From contig CANNCP010000005.1 of NCBI GenBank assembly GCA_947503145.1, positions 211,791 through 275,790 on the forward strand: DNA of 64,000 bases, written 5' to 3'. A program made the translations under genes and the position numbers. This DNA comes from an uncultured Roseovarius sp. (lineage in GTDB: Bacteria; Pseudomonadota; Alphaproteobacteria; Rhodobacterales; Rhodobacteraceae). Shown here piece by piece: positions 9,669-17,452 of this stretch (its first letter is position 1; the number at the start of each line of letters is the position of its first letter). Below the pieces are notes generated by a model, which was not told the DNA's origin, searched no databases, and was given only the letters and a program-made list of their open reading frames with translations.

Positions 9669-9887
9669 ATGTGTCGAAACCCAGACAGCAAGATAATAGA
9701 CTCGGGCTTAATAAGGAAATTAGCTATCATTTTTATTGTATTTGCCCTCATCATAATTGGTTACTACATCATGTCGCCATACCAAAAATGCATTAAAAAT
9801 TATATGGACGGCTCTACATTATCTCGCCCCGTCGCAGAAATTAGACAGGAAGCCGAGTATTACTGCATACGTCAAACAGGCTGGTAA
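9669..9887 (+). CDS. Small single-pass membrane protein
   Basis: A 72-residue protein with one strong hydrophobic segment at about residues 17-38 (IRKLAIIFIVFALIIIGYYI) followed by a soluble tail with two cysteines. Basic residues before the segment predict the tail on the periplasmic side. No family is recognised. It is followed 60 bases on by a small lipoprotein gene, so the two may be co-expressed envelope proteins of the element, possibly altering phage entry. That role is speculative. Confidence 0.6.
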   Translation: MCRNPDSKIIDSGLIRKLAIIFIVFALIIIGYYIMSPYQKCIKNYMDGSTLSRPVAEIRQEAEYYCIRQTGW

Positions 9888-9947
9888 TATAACTCAACCC
9901 ATCCTATAAGGTCGTTAGGCTTTAACCCATAAAAGGTGAGTAACAAC

Positions 9948-10166
9948 GTGAAGAAATTAACTCTACTTTCGATAATACTAACAGCCGCCTGCACTGGCCC
10001 AATGAACAGTGAGACAGTCAAAGATAAGCCTACGGGATACCTGTGTCGCATACTTGGTCCGGACTACATAACAATGCCCAGTGAGCAAGAGGCAATCTAT
10101 GGTGAACTAGAACGCAGAGGAAAGCAATGTTTACCTACTCAGCGTATCGTGGTTAAGCAGGGCTAA
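9948..10166 (+). CDS. Small predicted lipoprotein
   Basis: A 72-residue protein starting with GTG at 9948. AGGTGAG lies about seven bases upstream, which favours this start over an earlier GTG at 9936. The N terminus MKKLTLLSIILTAACTGP is a lipoprotein signal with the lipobox LTAAC, so acylation at that cysteine is predicted. Two further cysteines in the mature part could form a disulfide. No family is recognised. It lies between a small membrane protein and a charged HTH protein in the rightward gene set of the tRNA-Cys element. Confidence 0.6.
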   Translation: MKKLTLLSIILTAACTGPMNSETVKDKPTGYLCRILGPDYITMPSEQEAIYGELERRGKQCLPTQRIVVKQG

Positions 10167-10192
10167 CAATCATAAGATATTGAGGAAAGAAT

Positions 10193-10564
10193 ATGACAGC
10201 GAAGACGCCAAAAGAGTTGATGAAGCAACGTGAAGACCTTGATAGAGAGATTGAGAAGGCATTAGAAAGAGAAAGAACTGGGAAAAGGAAGACATATGAC
10301 GATGAACTCAGAGGCCTTGGATTCTCCAATGGTATTCTAGACCTCTTGACTGATAGAGAACGCGCCACCATCGGAGATGAGACAAAAGATGAAAAGTCTT
10401 CTACCGAACGTAAGGCCAGAAGGAAAATCGAAGAGAAGACCAAGAAAGAGATTGCCAAGAAATCCCATGATGGGGCCAAGGCGAAAGAGCTGGCTGAAGA
10501 GTATGAAATGGACGTATCGCAGATTTACCAGTTTAAGAAAAAATATCCTAAGGATGAAACCTAA
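10193..10564 (+). CDS. Highly charged coiled-coil protein with C-terminal HTH-like segment
   Basis: A 123-residue hydrophilic protein very rich in Lys, Glu and Asp. Residues 5-35 and about 65-95 favour helices or coiled coil. The last 25 residues (AKELAEEYEMDVSQIYQFKKKY) look like a helix-turn-helix of the transposase or sigma type, so DNA binding is plausible. It starts 26 bases after the lipoprotein gene, preceded by GAGGAAAG. No family name can be given. A regulator or partner of the element's recombination or replication would fit. Confidence 0.6.
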   Translation: MTAKTPKELMKQREDLDREIEKALERERTGKRKTYDDELRGLGFSNGILDLLTDRERATIGDETKDEKSSTERKARRKIEEKTKKEIAKKSHDGAKAKELAEEYEMDVSQIYQFKKKYPKDET

Positions 10565-10575
10565 AATAGGCAAGC

Positions 10576-10671
10576 ACCCTAAGCCTAAGGGTCATGGCGG
10601 AACCTGATGGTTCTTTAGGGTAGCGTGACTAATAAGAATATACTAGACACACGACCCTAAGATACCCTAAT
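10576..10671. repeat. Cluster of five ACCCTAA-type motifs between convergent genes
   Basis: Within 96 bases are ACCCTAAG (10576-10583), CCTAAGGGT (10584-10592), TTTAGGGTA (10614-10622), ACCCTAAG (10654-10661) and ACCCTAAT (10664-10671), in both orientations. They lie between the 3' ends of the charged HTH gene and the helicase gene. They could form terminator hairpins (TTAGGGTA with TACCCTAA) or act as iteron-like binding sites. The sequence does not decide between the two. Confidence 0.5.
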
Positions 10672-10790
10672 TTATATACTCCTAACAAAATACCATAAAG
10701 GGACACAAGGCCCCCTCAGGTATATATATCCTTTCCTTGTCTCAACTCCTATCTAGAAAACTACCTTACCAGTTGGTGCCGCCACTACCC

Positions 10791-12530
10791 TTAGAGACGA
10801 AAGAATCCGGAGGGGTTACCTCTCCCTTTCCCACTACCCTTCCGAAAGGCCCACCCTATCGACAGGAACTGTGTTTCACCTATGGCAATTTGTTTTGTCT
10901 TAGCCGACCCCTTGGTCCAAATACCATTCTCTTTCAACTCAGGACTACCAACAAACTCCTGATCTTCTGGAACTGTATTGAGGTAGCGAATAGCCTTGGT
11001 AACAATCATGGTCTTGTCTCTGCTACCGGAATACTTGGGCTTAGATGTTCCCTCGGGATAGGTCAGGACAGATTTAGGAAAGAGCATAGGTAGCAACCTA
11101 GTGAACCTATCTTCGTCTATCATGCAATGTACTGTAGCCTTTCCTGCTTTTCCATCTTCACTAATGTTTCTTAGGTTGCACCGGGCAATCATCTGCTTGA
11201 GGTGGACACAGTGGTTAGCATCCTTCAACTTCCTCATTAACGATCCCTGACTATTCTGGATGGGGTCTAAGGCTTGCTCTGTAACTACCTCAACCCCACT
11301 ATGCCCAAGGTAATCGGCCCTCAGTGCATCAACGGGTTTGTGAAACTCCGAGACGATATAAACCTCATCACAATCCCTGAACTCATTAGAGCCTACGTCT
11401 CTGCCATAGTTAGTTACTTTGGCAGAAGGGAACATTGCCTGAATATCTGAAACAAAATCTTTAGGGCAGACCACTAAAGTCTTGTCACTGGCAAAACATA
11501 TCCAGTCTCTAATCTCTTCAAAGAACCTCTCTCGATTGGTTTTATTATTCATAATAGCCTTATGGCTTTTGGTGAGCCCTTCTGACCAAGGCTTGAACTT
11601 GAAGGTGACATTTGAGTAATCCACCTTAGGTAATAGATCGTAGATAAATTCATTATCACTTCCGAACTGCCAGCCTTCATATTGAGCGGTAGCACTAAAG
11701 ATGATTGTTCTATCCTGAAATGGTAGATCGTATTTGAAAGCGTTCCAAGAGGTGGCGCTAGTCCTACTTTGAAAGGCCCTACCGTCAACGATAGCCTGAG
11801 CAAGTTTCTGGATACTCTGTCCCTCAGGTGTCAATGGTGAGATAGACAAGACCTCATAAACCCAATCTGGAACAGTGACAGGACTTAGCCCCTTATCATC
11901 TTGCACCTGCGCCCAGTTAGCAGCCTTGGCGAACACCTCGCCATATGGCCCCTGTTTGCTTTCGTCGTCTCTCGCCTTAACGAATTGATAAACCTCATAT
12001 GTGTCCTGATAGACAGGTTGCGGATATTCATCGACCAGCACCATATCCCTTCGGCCTACCCAAGATTCACAAGCCTTGCCAGCGTTATGAGTCACAATAA
12101 GGCATTTCTTTTCAGCAGCCTCAGATTTAGTAAAGTGCCTAGTGGGTTGAAAGTGTTCATCATTCACCTTCGATTCAGGATCATGTGCCTCGGTCCAGAC
12201 CCCTGCACAACCTTCCTCGATTGTCTCCATCTCAAGATAGAACCTCTCAGCGTCAGCCCTCGTAGGGACCATCACCAAGACAGGCGTATCAGACCAGAAC
12301 TGTTCCCATACTTTCTTGATCGCTAATCTTGCACCAGTGGTCTTGCCTGTCCCAACCTCTGCATCAAAGAAATGTAGTCTCCCTTTGTTGAAGGTTAAGT
12401 ATTGAACCAATCCCCATACAGCAACTTGAGTCCTGATAATGGGATCGTTACTATCACAACCCTCTAGTGCCTTCTCGATATACTTCTCTTTAGTCATATT
12501 GAATGGTGATGTAGTATCGTCTAGCGGCAT
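10791..12530 (-). CDS. SF2-type helicase-like ATPase of the tRNA-Cys element
   Basis: A 579-residue P-loop protein. Walker A is DAEVGTGKTTGARL (about residues 57-70 of the chosen start). A DEYP box (VLVDEYPQ) stands for motif II, FSAT for motif III, and QMIARCNLR resembles motif VI of superfamily 2 helicases. This order indicates an ATP-driven helicase or translocase. The start at 12530 follows an AGAGGA; another in-frame ATG lies 30 bases upstream. It is the last and largest gene of the leftward block. Replication of the excised element is the most likely job; a defence role is the alternative. No primase or nuclease domain was recognised. Confidence 0.75.
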   Translation of the reverse strand: MPLDDTTSPFNMTKEKYIEKALEGCDSNDPIIRTQVAVWGLVQYLTFNKGRLHFFDAEVGTGKTTGARLAIKKVWEQFWSDTPVLVMVPTRADAERFYLEMETIEEGCAGVWTEAHDPESKVNDEHFQPTRHFTKSEAAEKKCLIVTHNAGKACESWVGRRDMVLVDEYPQPVYQDTYEVYQFVKARDDESKQGPYGEVFAKAANWAQVQDDKGLSPVTVPDWVYEVLSISPLTPEGQSIQKLAQAIVDGRAFQSRTSATSWNAFKYDLPFQDRTIIFSATAQYEGWQFGSDNEFIYDLLPKVDYSNVTFKFKPWSEGLTKSHKAIMNNKTNRERFFEEIRDWICFASDKTLVVCPKDFVSDIQAMFPSAKVTNYGRDVGSNEFRDCDEVYIVSEFHKPVDALRADYLGHSGVEVVTEQALDPIQNSQGSLMRKLKDANHCVHLKQMIARCNLRNISEDGKAGKATVHCMIDEDRFTRLLPMLFPKSVLTYPEGTSKPKYSGSRDKTMIVTKAIRYLNTVPEDQEFVGSPELKENGIWTKGSAKTKQIAIGETQFLSIGWAFRKGSGKGRGNPSGFFRL

Positions 12531-12628
12531 AGTATTTGTCCTCTCTAAGCAACTTTTCATACAGCAATATAAATGTCTCCAAGGTAGGGTAGCTTACCAA
12601 TGAACCCTTCCGGCCCTGTAGCACCCCC

Positions 12629-12919
12629 TCACACACACTCTACGAGCCTCTCAGTTGCCTTTCCTCGGTAGGCTACAAACCTAATGGACCGATTATCTTC
12701 CTCTACCACCTCCTGACCTGCCCATTTCGACAGGGATTGAGGGACGAAACACAGGGTTTCATTTCGATAAATGTAGACAGGAGAATCAGGGTTAGCGCCT
12801 GTCGCTAGAATCTCTCGACACAGTGGGCAAATGACTGAACCTCGTTTCTTTGTGACTGTGAGATTAAGGGCTGGGCAAGTAGCAGTGTAAGAGCCAGTTA
12901 GTTGGATAGTGATATTCAT
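12629..12919 (-). CDS. Small protein with CPLC motif
   Basis: A 96-residue protein with an N-terminal part rich in beta strand, a CPLC motif near residue 31 and an upstream TCPAL cysteine. Together these could bind one zinc ion, although only three or four cysteines are available. A GGAGTAAT-like ribosome site precedes the ATG. No family is recognised. It belongs to the leftward block of the element, between a zinc-ribbon mini-protein and the helicase. Confidence 0.55.
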   Translation of the reverse strand: MNITIQLTGSYTATCPALNLTVTKKRGSVICPLCREILATGANPDSPVYIYRNETLCFVPQSLSKWAGQEVVEEDNRSIRFVAYRGKATERLVECV

Positions 12920-13006
12920 TATTACTCCTTTGGCATAGATAAAGCATCCTCAGGGGTTCGCCAGAACCCCCAAGGTTAGTAGTGTTCAAATGTGATTATG
13001 GTTTAG

Positions 13007-13189
13007 TTAGCTAAAGTCGTCGTCTTCATCAGACTCTTGTAGCCTCGGGCGATACGGTCCTACCTTAGCCTTACGAAGGCACGAACGACAAAAGGTAAAA
13101 TGGAATCCTCTATCGTTAGTGAAGGCCTTATTGACTCTACAGGCTACACACTGGGTTGGCCTAGAGATTGGTCCTTTGATCCTGCTCAC
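13007..13189 (-). CDS. 60-residue zinc-ribbon-like mini-protein
   Basis: The protein has CVAC (near residues 14-17) and CRSC (near 34-37) spaced by about 16 residues, a classical four-cysteine zinc-ribbon arrangement. A basic stretch and an acidic C-terminal tail (ESDEDDDF) follow. It overlaps the stop of the upstream gene by four bases, so translation is probably coupled. Such mini-proteins often contact nucleic acid or an enzyme partner; here the partner is unknown. Confidence 0.6.
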   Translation of the reverse strand: MSRIKGPISRPTQCVACRVNKAFTNDRGFHFTFCRSCLRKAKVGPYRPRLQESDEDDDFS

Positions 13190-13806
13190 GCCATCGCCTC
13201 AATAGACACATGAGCATGTATTGCCTGCGCCATATTGCGAACCGTAGTGAACTGTTGGCCGCGTAGGTTGAACGGAATATCCTCACTTTGAAATATATAA
13301 TGCTGAGTGGTTCGTGGTTTGATTGATTTGAGAGATAAGCTGACTGGTTCGTGGACCTCAAAAATCGCCATTGTCGAACCGTCCTTGAGCCTGCTTTCGT
13401 GGACATGAACGTATCCGACTCGATAGGATTCGCTCCAAGTTGCCACTGGTGCCTGAGCCTTCTCTCTTTCCTCAATCTCATCCAGCAAAGTCTTTTGAAC
13501 CTCAGGAACCGTTTCAAATTTCATGCTTTTACAGGCATCGAGGCCAAGGCGATCAGCTAATGCTTCATATGCAATGGTGACGTTTTGAAAGTAGCCGCTA
13601 ATGTCTTTTGGCAAAGCGAAGTTCGAGGAGTACCGATAGAGCACGCTCCCCATCTCTATTCTTGAAAGAACGATTTCCGAGGGCCACGCCTTGCAAGTCA
13701 GGGTGGCTTTCACCAGAATGGGATTGGTGCCTTTTCTATACTCTGTTCCTGTAATGCCATTGTTTAGTTCAATCTTTTTCGTGACAATCTTTTTATCAAA
13801 CATCAT
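13186..13806 (-). CDS. Unknown protein of the tRNA-Cys element
   Basis: A soluble protein of 206 residues with no signal peptide or transmembrane segment and no motif that I recognise. It has mixed beta-strand-rich ends around a helical centre (QKTLLDEIEEREKAQ). The start is one of two adjacent ATG codons and overlaps the preceding gene by 11 bases. Tight overlaps on both sides place it in one translation unit with the integrase-arm-like protein and the zinc-ribbon mini-protein. Confidence 0.6.
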   Translation of the reverse strand: MMFDKKIVTKKIELNNGITGTEYRKGTNPILVKATLTCKAWPSEIVLSRIEMGSVLYRYSSNFALPKDISGYFQNVTIAYEALADRLGLDACKSMKFETVPEVQKTLLDEIEEREKAQAPVATWSESYRVGYVHVHESRLKDGSTMAIFEVHEPVSLSLKSIKPRTTQHYIFQSEDIPFNLRGQQFTTVRNMAQAIHAHVSIEAMA

Positions 13807-14074
13807 TCGCCACCTCTAGAAGCTTTTCTTCGACTGGCATTTCTAACTTCAAGTAAGCCAAGCGAACCTCTGCCTTGTGAAATTGCTCATCAAAGTTCTT
13901 TTGATACATTTCTAGTTTTGAATCCGCTTTAGCTTTATCTTTGGTTCTGAGAGTGCATTGGTATGAGGATCGCCCAATGAGGGGTCTAAGCTTGTATGGA
14001 ACCGATTGGTGAATCCACATCCACCCCTTCCGCTCATAGACGTAAGCCCTAGGCCAGCTAATATTTTTGCTCAT
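13796..14074 (-). CDS. Stand-alone integrase arm-domain-like protein
   Basis: This 92-residue protein resembles only the N-terminal arm-binding module of phage tyrosine integrases. The segment WMWIHQSVPYKLRPLIGR, followed by SSYQCTLRTKDKAKAD, matches the usual pattern of a trinucleotide-like binding fold plus a helix. No core-binding or catalytic domain follows; the next gene overlaps in another frame. It may be a decayed integrase start, or a free arm-binding protein that competes with or guides the integrase, as a directionality factor would. The similarity is judged by eye. Confidence 0.55.
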   Translation of the reverse strand: MSKNISWPRAYVYERKGWMWIHQSVPYKLRPLIGRSSYQCTLRTKDKAKADSKLEMYQKNFDEQFHKAEVRLAYLKLEMPVEEKLLEVANDV

Positions 14075-14406
14075 TATATATTTTCCTTGTTGTTGAGGTA
14101 TCTGATGATTGTCTCGGTAATCTCTTCGCTCAATCCCTGCTTTGTGCTGTCTCCCTTAGTCGAATAAAAGTCGTCTCCGAGGGCCTTGCGATCCTCCATA
14201 ATTTGCTTCTGTGTTGTAGGTGAGTGGTAAAGGCGTTTGCTTTTCCTGCGGAGGGCTTGATAGGCATTGAAATTCTTTGGTTTACGATCAGTCAATGGTT
14301 CGATCCTTTCTGGAATCGGTGAAGAACCCGGATGCAAAAGCATCGGGCTAAAGTTTGGAATGTGATTTGATGAAGTTTGGGGCCTAGAGAACCTTGGGAT
14401 TCTCAT
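14074..14406 (-). CDS. First gene of the leftward block, unknown function
   Basis: A 110-residue basic protein with a proline- and serine-rich N-terminal third (FSRPQTSSNHIPNFSP) and a helical, charged C-terminal half (TKQGLSEEITETIIRYLNN). No family is recognised. It is the first gene after the strong promoter at 14476-14504 and its stop overlaps the next start. By position it could be a regulator of the element, but no helix-turn-helix is clear. Confidence 0.5.
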   Translation of the reverse strand: MRIPRFSRPQTSSNHIPNFSPMLLHPGSSPIPERIEPLTDRKPKNFNAYQALRRKSKRLYHSPTTQKQIMEDRKALGDDFYSTKGDSTKQGLSEEITETIIRYLNNKENI

Positions 14407-14475
14407 CTTCGGGAGTTCGCCTGAGTTGGCCTCAAGTCACATTGTCGTAAGACGTTTTTTACGCCCTATACATCC

Positions 14476-14504
14476 ATTATAGCATGGCACATAAGGGATG
14501 TCAA
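14476..14504 (-). promoter_or_regulatory. Consensus sigma-70 promoter of the leftward block
   Basis: On the minus strand TTGACA (14499-14504) and TATAAT (14476-14481) are separated by exactly 17 bases, a perfect housekeeping promoter match. It lies about 70 bases upstream of the first leftward gene. A 10-bp inverted repeat, ACGTTTTTTA at 14452-14461 and TAAAAAACGT at 14515-14524, brackets it. A promoter this strong in an integrated element implies repression, and those arms are candidate operators. Confidence 0.75.
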
Positions 14505-14639
14505 GAAAAAACGTTAAAAAACGTTTGACAATCGGCCGAAAGTGTGATCGCGGTACGTTAATGGACCATACGAATGGCGCTACTGTGGACCATACGAGAA
14601 TTAAAAAGCAAACAAAACCAATGAGGTAGAGGTAGATGG

Positions 14640-14661
14640 TCGATTCTCCTACTCGCCTCCA
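14640..14661 (+). repeat. Right attachment site of the tRNA-Cys element
   Basis: Exact 22-base copy of 7174-7195, containing the T-arm, acceptor and CCA bases of tRNA-Cys without the rest of the gene. It marks the far end of the integrated element. The following 250 bases to the IS3 remnant hold no recognised gene. Confidence 0.93.
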
Positions 14662-14952
14662 CCATATTTTCTTGGGAATTTTGACATTTCCTGACCTCCT
14701 TAGAGAGGGTTAAAATTGCCCGGTTTACAACACTCCCTGGATTTCCGACCTGATCCCGTCCTATAGAGGCACGAAAAAGCCGCCAGGATTTCTCCTCGCG
14801 GCGCCTGTTTTTGGGACTGGAAGCTGCTCTCCAAGGGGCCATACCAAAGGCGCTGAAGAAGCGCAGTGCACTGGCATGAGCATGGTGCGACCGAGGGCCG
14901 ATCTTGACCAGCGTTGGACCTGTCCCGTTTTTGTGCCGCCCCAAGTGCTCGT

Positions 14953-15207
14953 TTAAGCCACTTTCCGTTCGAAACCGACCCGGCTTTTCCAACCCTGTGC
15001 TGAGTGCCTTCGACGCGGATTGTAGAAGCCGTTGATGTATTCCGTCGACCGGCAGTCGTTTGCTCGCAAACGATGAGAGGGGGCCCAGCCGATGACACAC
15101 CGGGAATGCAAGTCCAGGTTCACAGCGAGATACAACCAGCCTTCACGAGTCCAAACGTAACTGATGTCACCAGCCCATTTCTGGCTTGGCATGCGGAAAG
15201 CCCGCAA
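14953..15207 (-). pseudogene. IS3 transposase orfB fragment
   Basis: The reading frame contains [20 protein letters not shown] and [11 protein letters not shown], the first DDE region of IS3-family transposases. It then jumps to the C-terminal signature [12 protein letters not shown]. The middle catalytic part is missing, so the gene is an internally deleted remnant. Confidence 0.85.
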
Positions 15208-15430
15208 GCCACGTGAATTAACCCTAACAACGTCGCACAGTCGGTTGGCTGGAAAGTGGGCCTGTGTTCTTCGACAAACCTAAATCTCATTGCTTTAGGC
15301 CCGCAAAGAACTGGGTGGCCTTTCTTAGGATATCCCTCTCCTCCTTGAGAAGCAGGATCTCACGCCAAAGCCGCTCATCTCTTTGGCAATGTCCAAATCC
15401 TCTTTCAAAACCACGTCCCTGTCTCCCCTC

Positions 15431-15598
15431 TCATGCATGTAAACATGCATTGCCGGGCAGTGGCTGTGCTGTGATCCATTTGTTCAGCGTCGACATGCCA
15501 ACGCCCAGATCATCAGCCACCTGCTTACGCGTCAGCCCACTGGTCAGTGCGATCCGCACTGCATCTTGTCGTAATTCGTCCTTTCGTTTCAGTCCCAT
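15431..15598 (-). pseudogene. IS3 orfA fragment
   Basis: A helix-turn-helix protein start, MGLKRKDELRQDAVRIALTS followed by TRKQVADDLGVGMSTLNKW, typical of IS3 orfA. It ends early at about 55 residues where about 90-100 are expected, so it is truncated. Confidence 0.8.
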
Positions 15599-15667
15599 AG
15601 TCCGTCTCCTTTGCTGCAATAAATGCTGTCAAAGGAGCGGCATAAAAACGCGGCAGGTCCAAAACAC

Positions 15668-16639
15668 CTAATCCCGGTATGGCAGATACTGCACCATCCG
15701 GAATGCTTTGCGGCGCGCCCAAGATCCTCGGTGGCGCGGGTCAGCCGCTTGAGTGGCAACATCAGGCGAAATGAGTCGACGACCTATTCGGGTGGATGTA
15801 TTTGCACCAAATTGATCGCCAAGCATAACGACGCGGTGGTCCGCGAACAGACTGCCTGCAAGCGAAAGACTAACTGAGGCTTCCAGTCCGAAACCCAGCT
15901 TTTCTGCTGTGCGGACAAATCCGGTGATCTTCTCGTCGGGAAGTCGGCGTGCGGCCTGCAGGATATCAACAACCATCTGCAAACGGTGAAATTTGTGGCC
16001 GCAGGAAGCATGAATTATGGCCACGCTGAGCAGGGCTTCTGGCGCCGCCGTATCGCCTTGTCCGACGGCGACAATTTCCTTGTATCCAAAGCTGACCCGA
16101 CGACGCAGCAGGGGGTAATGGACAAGATTGCCGTGAAGCTCGAATAAAACTGACGGATTGTCGGTCAGCGTCCATTTGAACTCCATGTCACGATGCGAAT
16201 TGCCCCAGATTGCCTTCTGCTCAGCCTGAAAACCCTCGCGCATCAGGACATCGCTCGCTTTGTTAAGGTGGGCAGGGTGAAGAAGAAAATCAATGTCGGT
16301 GAAAGGGCGGTCCGCACGGTGGTCATAAAGCAGGTGTGAGAATACCGGGCCCTTGACGGTCGCACAGTCGACGCCCGCTTTGGTCATCTTCGCTGCGACG
16401 GTTTTTGACAGGCTTTCCAGAAGCATAGACTGGCCCATCCGGAGCCTCATGCCCGCCACGGCAGAGACCGGCACACGACCGGCGAGTTTGCGCCAAACGA
16501 TAGAAAGCACCCCGTGCCGTTCAGCCAGCTTGGTCAGCCTTTCAATCGCCTGATCGTCAACACCGCCAAGGTCGATTGGGGGTGCATCAGGGTCAGCAAG
16601 CCGGAGCAGGAGCGACGCTGTCTCTTTGGAAACCGTCAC
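15668..16639 (-). CDS. RiPP-cluster nucleotidyltransferase-fold protein
   Basis: A 323-residue protein of the uncharacterised nucleotidyltransferase family often found in lasso-peptide clusters. The fold motif is visible: KGPVFSHLLY (residues 96-105), then RPFTDIDFLLHP with the metal-binding Asp pair DID at 115-117. HGN and a HASCGHKFHR segment lie further on. Translation starts at a GTG that overlaps the ACP stop (GTGA), so it is coupled to the gene before it. What it transfers, and to what, is unknown; nucleotidylation of the peptide or a partner is the formal possibility. Its 3' end abuts an IS3 end a few bases away. Confidence 0.85.
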   Translation of the reverse strand: MTVSKETASLLLRLADPDAPPIDLGGVDDQAIERLTKLAERHGVLSIVWRKLAGRVPVSAVAGMRLRMGQSMLLESLSKTVAAKMTKAGVDCATVKGPVFSHLLYDHRADRPFTDIDFLLHPAHLNKASDVLMREGFQAEQKAIWGNSHRDMEFKWTLTDNPSVLFELHGNLVHYPLLRRRVSFGYKEIVAVGQGDTAAPEALLSVAIIHASCGHKFHRLQMVVDILQAARRLPDEKITGFVRTAEKLGFGLEASVSLSLAGSLFADHRVVMLGDQFGANTSTRIGRRLISPDVATQAADPRHRGSWARRKAFRMVQYLPYRD

Positions 16640-16887
16640 GTTGGTATTCCTTCCTGCTCATCCCGAAAAAGCACAGTAAGGCTGCCGACGGTTTCAAAGG
16701 ATACGATTTCCTCCGCTGTCATTCTCCGTTCCAGTTTCTCTTCTGCTGACATGATGATGGAAATATGGGCAAGACTGTCCCAGTCGGGTAGTGACCCGAT
16801 CGCAGCATCGGACGGAATATCATCCGGACGGCAGCCCAGCACACCCGCGATGATCGCTTTGGCAGTCTGGAGTGCGACGTCATTCAT
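16636..16887 (-). CDS. Acyl carrier protein in the RiPP cluster
   Basis: An 83-residue acidic carrier protein. The phosphopantetheine attachment site is WDSLAHISI, with Ser in the DSL motif near residue 40. The start at 16887 (MNDVALQTAKAI) is chosen because it fits ACP length and overlaps the stop of the GNAT gene. Carrier proteins of this kind hold an acyl group as a thioester. Here it sits between a GNAT and a nucleotidyltransferase and downstream of an AMP-forming ligase, so it probably shuttles an acyl unit from the ligase to the GNAT. That pathway is inferred from gene order. Confidence 0.88.
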   Translation of the reverse strand: MNDVALQTAKAIIAGVLGCRPDDIPSDAAIGSLPDWDSLAHISIIMSAEEKLERRMTAEEIVSFETVGSLTVLFRDEQEGIPT

Positions 16888-17452
16888 GGTCTGCTGCCTC
16901 GCGCGCTTCCCATTCTTTGCGAAACATTTCAAAGATCAGCGTATCATGCACATCACCGCTTACCGGGTCCGACGTGACGCGGTGCAGCGTACCGACATGG
17001 GTGAAACCGAGCTTGCGGTAGTTGAAAATCGACGCGAAATTGCGCGCGTTTACATAGCCACAAAAACGGTCAACAGGCGCGTACATCAAAAAGTGGTTGA
17101 TCATGCATTTACGGACCTCAAGTGCCGCATCTTTACCCCACCAGTCACGATCATGGATGCCGATGCCCAGATAGGCACTTCGGTGGGGCTTTATATGAAC
17201 AAAATGCAGACCGATCGGGTCTTTCTGGCCGTGGGGTATTATTGCATGTGCGAATTTGGTGCGTTTGTTAGGGCGCACCATTTGCCGATACCATTTCCAT
17301 CGTGACCTGGGCGCGGCAGAGCCTGAATAGTTCCGGATAATCTCAGCGTCATTTGTCCAATGATAGCTTGCCTGAAGTGCGCGCCACCGGCCCAGTGGTT
17401 CCAGTGTAAAACGCTCGGTCAGAACCGTTGCGTTCAGATCGCTCGCTGTCAC
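16880..17452 (-). CDS. GNAT-family N-acyltransferase
   Basis: A 190-residue protein of the RimJ/RimL branch of GNAT acyltransferases. The N-terminal VLTERFTLEPLG strand, the central LGIGIHDRDWWGKDAALE region (the acyl-donor binding turn is of the xxGxGxA type) and NARNFASIFNYRKLGF are typical. It overlaps the ligase stop by four bases and the ACP start by eight, so the genes are translationally coupled. It most likely transfers an acyl group, perhaps from the ACP rather than from CoA, to an amine of the modified peptide such as Lys31 or the core N terminus. The substrate is inferred. Confidence 0.85.
   Translation of the reverse strand: MTASDLNATVLTERFTLEPLGRWRALQASYHWTNDAEIIRNYSGSAAPRSRWKWYRQMVRPNKRTKFAHAIIPHGQKDPIGLHFVHIKPHRSAYLGIGIHDRDWWGKDAALEVRKCMINHFLMYAPVDRFCGYVNARNFASIFNYRKLGFTHVGTLHRVTSDPVSGDVHDTLIFEMFRKEWEAREAADHE

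Larger units (their letters stand above)
7174..14661. mobile_element. 7.5 kb integrated element in tRNA-Cys (satellite-like)
   Basis: The element is bounded by the 22-bp direct repeats at 7174-7195 and 14640-14661. It is visibly more AT-rich than its surroundings, especially from 9.4 to 14.6 kb. It encodes a tyrosine integrase next to the tRNA and a serine recombinase. Rightward it has three small genes; leftward it has a six-gene block that includes an SF2-type helicase and two cysteine-rich mini-proteins. No capsid, tail, portal, terminase, conjugation or relaxase gene is seen. The content suits a phage satellite or a small integrative element better than a full prophage. Its cargo role is unknown. 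Confidence 0.88.
14915..15661 (-). mobile_element. Internally deleted IS3-family element
   Basis: The ends match as imperfect inverted repeats: TGGACCTGTCCCGTTTTT at 14915 against the complement of the end at 15661, which reads TGGACCTGCCGCGTTTTT. The second end continues into a shared GCCGC. The span of about 747 bp is well short of a full IS3 element of about 1.2-1.3 kb. Inside are an orfA start at the 15661 end and the C-terminal part of an orfB at the other end. The catalytic core is mostly missing. No matching target duplication is seen, consistent with deletion or recombination. A related end occurs at 24462. Confidence 0.8.

Noticed and set aside
14662..15100. Minus-strand frames of 130-180 codons right of the attachment site
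   Set aside because: They run across the IS3 end and the attachment repeat in the wrong frames, and no domain is seen.
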